64,000 bases of DNA, from the NCBI RefSeq assembly GCF_022524485.1, contig NZ_JAKXMK010000020.1, positions 124,001 through 188,000 on the forward strand, written 5' to 3'. The notes under the pieces are model-generated. The model did not search any database. It was not told where the DNA came from and saw only the letters and a program-made list of their open reading frames with translations. Position numbers and translations under genes: made by a program. This stretch comes from Pseudonocardia alaniniphila. GTDB lineage: Bacteria > Actinomycetota > Actinomycetes > Mycobacteriales > Pseudonocardiaceae. Shown here one piece after another: positions 35,557 to 41,462 of this stretch (position 1 is its first letter; each line of letters opens with the position of its first letter).

Positions 35557-35865
35557 ATGACCAGGTGGAGCGTCGGCATCGAGGCCGAGGGCGACCGCGT
35601 CATGCAGCTGGAGGAGGTCGTCGAGCTGGCCGACGCCGTCGCGCCGAGCGGCGGGATCGCCACCGGGATCGGCACCACCCGCTACGGCGCCCAGCTCGTC
35701 GTCGTCGCCGACACCCGCGACGAGGCCGTCGAGAAGGGCCGCACGGAGTTCGCCGCCGCGGTGGCCAAGGCGGGCCTCCCCGACTACCCGGTCGTGCGCG
35801 TGGAGGCGGTGAGCGAGGAGGAGGACATGGAGATCGGCCCTGACCCGGACCTGGCCCAGGGATGA
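35557..35865 (+). CDS. Small protein of unknown function in the cox operon
   Basis: 102 aa, alpha/beta pattern MTRWSVGIEAEGDRVMQLEEVVELADAV, then AQLVVVADTRDEAVEKGRTEF and an acidic C terminus. No domain recognised. ATG 35557 follows AAAGGGGAG. Its stop overlaps the next ATG (35862), showing coupling to the GIY-YIG-like gene. Confidence 0.65.
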   Translation: MTRWSVGIEAEGDRVMQLEEVVELADAVAPSGGIATGIGTTRYGAQLVVVADTRDEAVEKGRTEFAAAVAKAGLPDYPVVRVEAVSEEEDMEIGPDPDLAQG

Positions 35866-36299
35866 TCCGCCTCGGCTCCCTCGCGGGGTACGCCTTCTCC
35901 GGACCCCGCGTGCTCGGCGGCTGGACCCCGCCCGCCCGGCCGGGGGTCTACGCCATCCTCTACAAACCCGACCCCGAGACGAAGCCCGAGACGTACGCGG
36001 TGATCTACGTCGGGCACGCCGACGATCTCACTGCCGAAGGCTTTCCCTTCAAACACCGGCGGGCGCGCTGCTGGACCCAGCGCGCCGGATCGAAATGGAA
36101 GGTGCACGTCGCGTTCCTGGAGGTGCCCGGCGGCAACCGGCCGCACCGGGAGATGATCACCAACGAACTGGTGGCGGTGTATCACCCGTTCTGCAACGAG
36201 CAGCAATACGACAACGCCTGGCGCGACGAGTGGATCGGCGAGTATTCCGACGCTCCGAACACGGCCCCCCTGCCGCCGCACCGTCGGGACGGTCCGTGA
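35862..36299 (+). CDS. GIY-YIG-superfamily-like protein
   Basis: 145 aa. PGVYAILYK and AVIYVGHADDL match the GIY and YIG strands; later HRRARCW supplies an Arg and REMITNELVAVYHPFCN resembles the conserved Glu helix with the terminal Asn. Such domains usually cut DNA. Its position at the end of a cox accessory operon is unexpected. Its TGA stop is the first three bases of a long inverted repeat. Assignment rests on motifs only. Confidence 0.6.
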   Translation: MIRLGSLAGYAFSGPRVLGGWTPPARPGVYAILYKPDPETKPETYAVIYVGHADDLTAEGFPFKHRRARCWTQRAGSKWKVHVAFLEVPGGNRPHREMITNELVAVYHPFCNEQQYDNAWRDEWIGEYSDAPNTAPLPPHRRDGP

Positions 36300-36360
36300 T
36301 CGCCGCGAGATCCGGATATGCGCCCTCGCGAGGGCTGATCGGCGGATCTCGTGGCGATCA
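36297..36360. terminator. Long inverted repeat spanning both convergent stop codons
   Basis: TGATCGCCGCGAGATCCG (36297-36314) pairs with 36343-36360 at 17 of 18 positions; inside is a second perfect palindrome GCCCTCGCGAGGGC (36322-36335). The first three bases of each arm are the TGA stops of the two convergent genes. Probably a bidirectional terminator. Confidence 0.7.
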
Positions 36361-36831
36361 GTTCACCGGAGGAACTGTCATGACATGGCGGTAGGTGACG
36401 GTGTCGGCAGGCTCGCCGATGGGCCGGCCGCCGACCTCGACCCAGGCGTGCGCGGCGAACGGGGGTGTGCGCACGCCTGTGCACCAGGTGGGCCAGACAC
36501 CGCGGATCCGGCACACGAGCGCAGTGGCGAGGGAGCGCTGCAGGCAGTACCGGCCCGAGCAGAGAACGCTGACCGCGACGACGTCCTGGCGGGCGGCGAG
36601 GGCCTGCTCGGGTGTGGCGGCAGCGGCTCCGCGCCTGACCAACTCGAGCACCCGCCGGATTCGTCCTGGTGGCAGGCGGGCCAGCACCCGGGCGGCGCCG
36701 ACGGCGAGGTGAACGACGATGCGACGACCCACCGGCGGCCGGTCTCCACGGTGCAGCGCCTGGCTCGCGCCGCCTGATGGTTCGCTCGCCTGGCTCGCGC
36801 CGCCTGATGGTTCGCTCGCACGCTCGCTCAC
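36358..36831 (-). CDS. Lasso peptide leader protease (B2, transglutaminase-like)
   Basis: 157 aa. Removes the leader from the lasso precursor. The Cys protease core is visible: CSGRYCLQRSLATALVC (catalytic Cys in the RYCLQRS region), AAHAWVEVGG (His) and GEPADTVTYRHVM (Asp). The first 25 residues (MSERASEPSGGASQ plus a second copy of ASEPSGGASQ) come from a dispersed start-module repeat and a 30-bp tandem duplication, and are not part of the family. GTG start with GAGGAGG inside the repeat. Last gene of the lasso operon. Confidence 0.85.
   Translation of the reverse strand: MSERASEPSGGASQASEPSGGASQALHRGDRPPVGRRIVVHLAVGAARVLARLPPGRIRRVLELVRRGAAAATPEQALAARQDVVAVSVLCSGRYCLQRSLATALVCRIRGVWPTWCTGVRTPPFAAHAWVEVGGRPIGEPADTVTYRHVMTVPPVN
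36761..36820 (-). repeat. 30-bp in-frame tandem duplication within the B2 gene
   Basis: 36761-36790 and 36791-36820 match at 29 of 30 positions and encode ASEPSGGASQ twice at the B2 N terminus. Confidence 0.9.
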
Positions 36832-36875
36832 GGTGCCTCCTCGCCGGCGCTCGTCGGCCGCGTTCGCGGTGCTGC
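36822..36875 (-). repeat. Dispersed start-module repeat, copy 2
   Basis: Matches the copy at 24901-24954 at 49 of 54 positions. On the minus strand it ends GAGGAGGCACCGTGAGCGAGC and supplies the Shine-Dalgarno and GTG start of the B2 gene. Confidence 0.8.
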
Positions 36876-36880
36876 GGTTC

Positions 36881-37123
36881 TCACGTGACTACCAGCCCGG
36901 CCGCCCGGAGGCGCTCCAGCAGGTCCGCGACGTCCGCGGCGGCCCGCTCGGGGTCGACGGCGTAGACCTCGGTCAGGCGCTGGGCCGCGTCCTCGTCGGC
37001 GAGGACGGCGTCGAGGATGAGCGCCCCCGGCCGGTTCAGCTGGAAGTAGCGGCCGGTGCGCTCGTCCAGGAGCACGCGCGCGTCCTCCGTGTCCACCGCG
37101 ACGACCTCAGTGCGCAGCCGCAT
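36881..37123 (-). CDS. Lasso peptide RiPP recognition element (B1, PqqD-like)
   Basis: 80 aa winged-helix RRE that binds the precursor leader and presents it to the protease. PqqD-family pattern: LDERTGRYFQLNRPGALILDAVL then VDPERAAADVADLLERLRAAGLV. Overlaps the cyclase stop by 17 bp. Split B1/B2 arrangement is the usual one in actinobacteria. Confidence 0.9.
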   Translation of the reverse strand: MRLRTEVVAVDTEDARVLLDERTGRYFQLNRPGALILDAVLADEDAAQRLTEVYAVDPERAAADVADLLERLRAAGLVVT

Positions 37124-38905
37124 GGTGCTCCTTCCAGAGGTAGGCGGGCGTCGGGTGGGCTTCGAGGTCGCGCAGCCACATCTCGTGGCCGAGCGTCTGC
37201 TCCAGCGGCTGTGACGGCACGGTGGACAGCTGCGGGCTGAGCAGCGCCCGCCGTAGCGAATCGGCGTCGACCAGGCCGTACCGTACGAGCAGGGAGTCCT
37301 CGGCCAGCGCGGCGAGCGCCGGGCGCTGCAGCTTCAGGCCCGAGAACCACTCGTGGCCCGAGTGGTCCTTGGTGGTGCGGGTCAGCACCTCGTCGGGGAC
37401 CAGGCCGCGCATGGCGCGGACCAGCAGCGGCTTGTACGCCCACGGCGAGGCGGTCGCCTCCGCGCGCACCGAGAGGCAGGCCTCGATCACCTTGTCGTCA
37501 CAGAACGGGGAGTCGGTGACCAGCTCGCGCATGATCATCTGGCGGCCGATCCGGCCGACGGTCTGAGCCTGGTGGATTCGCCCATGACGACCGCGCGCCG
37601 GATCGAGCGGCTCGGCCTCGGCCCGGCGCAGCAGGCCGCGACCGCGGCGACCGCGTCGTCACTCGCCCATGGGGGCATCCTCGGCGGCGTGCCCCACGGC
37701 TGCGGCCAATATGTCGGCGGAGCGGTCAGCGAGTCGCCTGCCGCAGCGAGCCACCGGCGATACGGGGTGCTGTCCAGCAGCATCCGGGCGGTGGCGGCGG
37801 CAGGCCACCGGTGCCGCGCCCGGTAGCCCATCGCGTTGCGCACGGCCTCGGTCGGGGAGCGGCGGAACAGGTCGTGCACGGAGGAGGGCGGGGACTGCAC
37901 CACGTGGTCGCCGCCGTGACCGCACAGCCGCAGGCGCGCGCCGCGCTTCAGCAGTTCCTGGTCGATCACGTCCTGCTGCGCGTCTTCCCGCACGCCCATC
38001 GTCGGTTCGTCCTCCGAGCGGCCGTCGCCGAGCGACCCGATCCCCGAGAAGAAGGGCGGCAGCTCGTCGGGCCCGTAGACCAGGCGTTCGCAGCCGGACA
38101 GGTGGACGGCCGCCCGGTCGGCCCAATCCGCGTCCTCGTTGCCTGTCGCGGCCCACCGCAGTGTCACCGTCACCAGCTGGGCGCCGGTGCGGGCGGCCAG
38201 GAAGCACAGCGAAGTGGAATCCAGCCCACCGGACAGATCCGCGCCGAGCACCCCGCCGCCGCGGGTCCGCAGCTCCACCGCCTCGAGCAACGCCTCGCGA
38301 AGCGCTCCGGCCCCCTCCTCCAGCGGTAGCTCCGGCTCCGGCGCCTGCCACCAGCGCCGCACGTGGGCCGAGCCGGTCGGGTCCACGGTCAGCACCGATC
38401 CACCGGCCAGTGCCTCGACGCCCCGCCACAGCGCGGTGTCCTCCATCGGGTGCGGCGGCTGCGGGTACGCCATCCGCACCGCCAGCCGGCCCTCGTCCAG
38501 TGGCGCGTCCGTGAGCCATGCCAACGTCCTGGCCCGGTCGGCGGCGACCGTGACGCCGTCGACCAGCGCATGGAAGACGCGGTGGGTGCCGGACATGGTG
38601 CCTCGTACGCGCACACGCCCGTCGAGGGAGGCGATCAGGTGGAGGGCCCCCGCCGGCTCCGGTTCGTCACCTCGTGCCGCCCACCGTGAGAGGTCGGCTT
38701 CGGTTGCCGAGAACGTGCCGATCGCGGCCACCCGGTTCGCGGCCGAGGAGCCGACGGCGATCCCGTCGCCGTCCCAGCAGCCCATCAGCCAGGGACGGCC
38801 CGACGCATGCGCTATCGACCCGCAGGCGAACGGCTGCACGCGGCGCGCGATCGCGAGCGCCTGCTCCGAGTCGGGCAGAACAACGAACCAGCGCCCGCTG
38901 TGCAC
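37107..38905 (-). pseudogene. Lasso cyclase (asparagine-synthetase-like, C), apparent one-base frameshift
   Basis: Adenylates the ring Glu of the lasso core and closes the macrolactam. The first part (from GTG 38905, with a G-rich Shine-Dalgarno) has a glutaminase-like N domain and the ATP PP-loop ADLSGGLDSTSLCFLA near 216-230. It continues in family style to DDAVAAVAA and RRAVV, then the frame must shift near 37583-37590. The next frame continues HGRIHQAQTVGRIGRQM, PFCDDKVIEACLSV and TKDHSGHEWFSG, ending at 37107. One restored C would give about 600 aa, the usual length. It is a real inactivation or a sequencing error. Confidence 0.85.
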
Positions 38906-39024
38906 GGGAACTCCCCCCTCAGAGTTCGGCTACTGCGTACAGACCGGCGGCGAGCGCCGACTCCCGGGTCAAGACGACCAGGAGCCGGCGCTCGCCGCAC
39001 GAATCAGCCTGCGGAGCGCCCGGT

Positions 39025-39186
39025 TCAGGAACCGAGGTACCGCATGGCGGGGCGCCCCTCGGGGTAGACGTAGCCCGCCCCCATCGTCTGCTCGGCGAAC
39101 CCGCCGACCTCGACGAACGCGGGCGGCTCGTAGGTCTCCTTGACGGGCACGGGCGACTCGTAGGTCTCCGTGATTTCCATTTCCAT
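39025..39186 (-). CDS. Lasso peptide precursor (A)
   Basis: 53 aa, too short for most gene callers. Leader of 35 residues with the RRE motif Y19-x2-P22-x-F24, then G28-G29-F30 and Thr34 at position -2 before the cut. The predicted core (36-53) is GAGYVYPEGRPAMRYLGS: Gly1 can form a macrolactam with Glu8, giving an 8-residue ring and a 10-residue tail. The leader contains two similar ETYESP/ETYEPP segments. ATG 39186 follows a GGGAAGGGG leader; a second in-frame ATG lies two codons downstream. It heads the operon A-C-B1-B2; no transporter gene is nearby. Confidence 0.9.
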   Translation of the reverse strand: MEMEITETYESPVPVKETYEPPAFVEVGGFAEQTMGAGYVYPEGRPAMRYLGS

Positions 39187-39213
39187 GGGATCCCCTTCCC
39201 TGGGCGGATGATC

Positions 39214-39243
39214 ACGGTATGTCTACTGCATACGGTATGTCAA
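39214..39243 (-). promoter_or_regulatory. Putative promoter of the lasso operon with direct repeats
   Basis: On the minus strand TTGACA (39243-39238) is followed after 18 bp by TACCGT (39219-39214), a reasonable sigma-70 type pair about 28 bp upstream of the precursor ATG. GACATACCGT occurs twice, at 39232-39241 and 39214-39223, so an 18-bp direct repeat overlaps both elements and might be an operator. Confidence 0.5.
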
Positions 39244-39314
39244 TATTGTTCGTTTCTTGCGTCAGCACATAACCCTCGCCTGACGCGGGGGCTTTCTTTC
39301 TGATCCCGGACACC

Positions 39315-39354
39315 CGAGCGCCCCCTTCACGACCGGCCGTGAAGGGGGCGCTCG
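39315..39354. terminator. Strong 17-bp hairpin terminator
   Basis: CGAGCGCCCCCTTCACG (39315-39331) and its perfect reverse complement (39338-39354) flank a six-base loop ACCGGC. It lies just past the last gene of the minus-strand cox operon and upstream of the lasso promoter, and so separates the two. The tail is not T-rich, as is common in high-GC actinobacteria. Confidence 0.75.
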
Positions 39355-39381
39355 GCGAATGTGTTGTTTGTGAAACGACCG

Positions 39382-39744
39382 TCAGTGGCGCGACGAGACG
39401 AACCCGACAGCGTCGAGCAATCGGGAGCGGCGACTTCCGGTGGCCGGCGTCGCGACCGTCGGGCGCTCGGGGTTGGGCGAGGCCTTCCGGATGATCTGCT
39501 CCGCGAATCCGTAGAGCAATGGGAGGGCGCCCGCCACGACGCCGCCGGAGCGGTTGATGTGCTCCAGGCCGGGCTTGATCACCGTGGCGTCGTCGACGAT
39601 CTGCCGGACGAGCCCGTCGCCGGCTTCGAGCGTGGTGGCGATCTTGGCCAGCAGCGAACCCACCCAGTACAGGAAGAACGCCAGGCCCGCGATCAGCACG
39701 ACGATCTCGACGACGGTCAGGACGATCAGCGTGGTCTCCGACAT
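39382..39744 (-). CDS. Small membrane protein A of the cox operon
   Basis: 120 aa. One N-terminal transmembrane helix (about 6-30: LIVLTVVEIVVLIAGLAFFLYWVGSLL), then an amphipathic helical stretch with IVDDATVIKPGLEHIN and a short basic tail. No known family. Last of five consecutive small membrane-protein genes that follow coxG. Confidence 0.7.
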   Translation of the reverse strand: MSETTLIVLTVVEIVVLIAGLAFFLYWVGSLLAKIATTLEAGDGLVRQIVDDATVIKPGLEHINRSGGVVAGALPLLYGFAEQIIRKASPNPERPTVATPATGSRRSRLLDAVGFVSSRH

Positions 39745-39747
39745 GGC

Positions 39748-40080
39748 CTAGGCACTCCCTTCCGAGCGCGGGGCACTCGCGGCGGGCGTGGGGATGCTGT
39801 CCACGACGCGCCCGAGGAACAGGTGGTGCTGCAGACCTTCCGCGAGAACGAGGTCGAGGCCGTCGCCGGTGGTCGGGATCAGCTTCGTGTCGGCGGTGTT
39901 GGCGGTGATCTCGGTGAGGGTGCCGCCGATCGCGGTGGTGTGGCGGTCGATCCGCTTGACGTACGCGATGAGCATGCTGAGCAGCACGACCACCGCGACG
40001 ATGACGACCAGGCCGATCAGCAGGATCACCGACCAGTACGTGACCTCGCCCGGCGAGAGCGCCGCAGGAGAAGTGGACAC
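39748..40080 (-). CDS. Small membrane protein B of the cox operon
   Basis: 110 aa. Transmembrane helix at about 14-38 (YWSVILLIGLVVIVAVVVLLSMLIAYV) followed by RIDRHTTAIGGTLTEITANTADTKLIPTTGDGL, a helical region similar in style to proteins A and E. GTG start at 40080. Separated by 3 bp from gene A. No known family. Confidence 0.68.
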   Translation of the reverse strand: MSTSPAALSPGEVTYWSVILLIGLVVIVAVVVLLSMLIAYVKRIDRHTTAIGGTLTEITANTADTKLIPTTGDGLDLVLAEGLQHHLFLGRVVDSIPTPAASAPRSEGSA

Positions 40081-40082
40081 GA

Positions 40083-40328
40083 TCAGCCCCCCAACCGCGC
40101 GCGGCCGCGCTGCAGGCCACCGATGATCGTGGTGGCGTGGTCGATGGTCTCGGTCAGCCCGGCGAGCCCTGCCGTGTGGACGCGCGCGCGGTCCAGTTCC
40201 GCGTCGAGCTCCTGGGCCTGCGTACCGATCTTGTAGGCCAGCACCAGGATCGGCGTGACCAGCGCGACGACCACCACGACCACCACCAGCCCGATGACCA
40301 GGCCGAGGGTCCATCCGAAGGGAACCAT
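40083..40328 (-). CDS. Small membrane protein C of the cox operon
   Basis: 81 aa. Transmembrane helix about 5-32 (WTLGLVIGLVVVVVVVALVTPILVLAY), then an amphipathic helix KIGTQAQELDAELDRARVHTAGL and LTETIDHATTIIGGL. ATG 40328 chosen after GAGGAG; GTG 40346 is an alternative. No known family. Confidence 0.66.
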   Translation of the reverse strand: MVPFGWTLGLVIGLVVVVVVVALVTPILVLAYKIGTQAQELDAELDRARVHTAGLAGLTETIDHATTIIGGLQRGRARLGG

Positions 40329-40342
40329 CACAACTGCGCTCC

Positions 40343-40570
40343 TCACACCGTCTCGGTCCAGGCCCGCACGGGGGCGAGGTTGGCGTTCACCGACGGCACC
40401 ACCTCGGGCACCGTGCGAGTGCTGTCCGCGACCGCTCGCACGCCGCCGAGCAGAGCGCCGAGGGTGGTGTGCACGTGGCGCAGGTGCAGGATCACCCGCA
40501 GCAGCCCGACAGCCGTGACGGCGATGATCAGGGCGGCGATCACGATCGTGACCCAGGCGACAGCCGGCAT
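40343..40570 (-). CDS. Small membrane protein D of the cox operon
   Basis: 75 aa. Transmembrane helix about 4-28 (VAWVTIVIAALIIAVTAVGLLRVIL), then HLRHVHTTLGALLGGVRAVADSTRTV. ATG 40570 follows GAGGAGACGAGACG. No known family. Confidence 0.66.
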   Translation of the reverse strand: MPAVAWVTIVIAALIIAVTAVGLLRVILHLRHVHTTLGALLGGVRAVADSTRTVPEVVPSVNANLAPVRAWTETV

Positions 40571-40583
40571 CGTCTCGTCTCCT

Positions 40584-40844
40584 CTACTTCGCCGGGAGCA
40601 GCGCCGCGACGCTGCCCGCGTACCTCGTGGCGCCGACCGCGATCTGTTCGACGGTGGCATCGGTCGTCGCGAGCAGTTCGGGGACGCCGTCCACCTCGCC
40701 GACCAGTTCGACGCCGTGGACGAGGAGGTCGTCGGCCGCGGCCCGGATCCGCTCCACCGCGGCGAGCACCCGGTTGAGCAGGGCGATCACCACGGGCAGC
40801 ACGACGAACAGCAGCAGTGCGTTGCCGATCCACCAGAGCACCAC
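40584..40844 (-). CDS. Small membrane protein E of the cox operon
   Basis: 86 aa. Transmembrane helix about 2-24 (WWIGNALLLFVVLPVVIALLNRVL), then AAVERIRAAADDLLVHGVELVGEVDGV. The GAAAGGAG ribosome site overlaps the coxG stop, so translation continues directly from coxG. No known family. Confidence 0.68.
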   Translation of the reverse strand: MVLWWIGNALLLFVVLPVVIALLNRVLAAVERIRAAADDLLVHGVELVGEVDGVPELLATTDATVEQIAVGATRYAGSVAALLPAK

Positions 40845-40856
40845 GTCGATCTCCTT

Positions 40857-41459
40857 TCAGCGCAGGCGCGACGCGTCGTAGGGCAGGAAGAAGCGGGCGA
40901 AGACGCGCTTGAGGGCCATCACGGTGGCTCGCAGCCCGATGGCGAGCCCGCTGGCAGGCGCGGCGGCCCGCACGGCCGTGGCGGTGGCGCCGCCCCGCTG
41001 GTCGGCACTGCCCTGGTTGTCGATGTTGTACTGCAGGCACTCGGCGAAGCTGTTCAGGAGCACGCTCGTGACGTCGGCGATCATGCCGCGCCCGAACTGC
41101 GCGGCCGCTCCGGAGACCGTCAGGTCCTGGGCGACGTGCACGCGCGTGCCCCGGCCGGCGGCCCGCAGCGTGGCGGTCACCGTCATCTCCGCGGTGCCCT
41201 TGCCCCGGTCCTCCGAACCGGACGCTTCGAGCACCATCCGGTGGGCGGCCTCGTCGGTGTCGACGATCTTCGCGGTGCCGCTGAAGTTCAGCCGCACCGG
41301 GCCGAGCCTCGTGGTGACCTTGCCCTGGTAGGTGCCGTCACCGTCGTCACCGACCAGTACCGCACCGGGCAGGCACGGGACGAGATTGGGCACGTCGAGC
41401 AGGTAGGCCCAGACCCTGTCGACCGGTGCGGCGACCTCGAACTCGTTGTCGATGAGCAT
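40857..41459 (-). CDS. coxG: CoxG-like SRPBCC protein
   Basis: 200 aa. SRPBCC (START/Bet v 1-like) domain over the first 150 residues: NEFEVAAPVDRVWAYLLDVPNLVPCLPGA is the CoxG signature, then RGTRVHVAQDLTVSGAAAQFGRGMI. The C terminus (ALKRVFARFFLPY) could associate with the membrane; known CoxG proteins recruit CODH to the membrane and may carry quinone. Located 3 bp after coxL. Confidence 0.88.
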   Translation of the reverse strand: MLIDNEFEVAAPVDRVWAYLLDVPNLVPCLPGAVLVGDDGDGTYQGKVTTRLGPVRLNFSGTAKIVDTDEAAHRMVLEASGSEDRGKGTAEMTVTATLRAAGRGTRVHVAQDLTVSGAAAQFGRGMIADVTSVLLNSFAECLQYNIDNQGSADQRGGATATAVRAAAPASGLAIGLRATVMALKRVFARFFLPYDASRLR

Positions 41460-41462
41460 TCG

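Noticed and set aside
38919..39215. 98-codon minus-strand frame over the lasso precursor
   Set aside because: Arg/Ser/Pro-rich shadow frame; the precursor frame has leader and core motifs.
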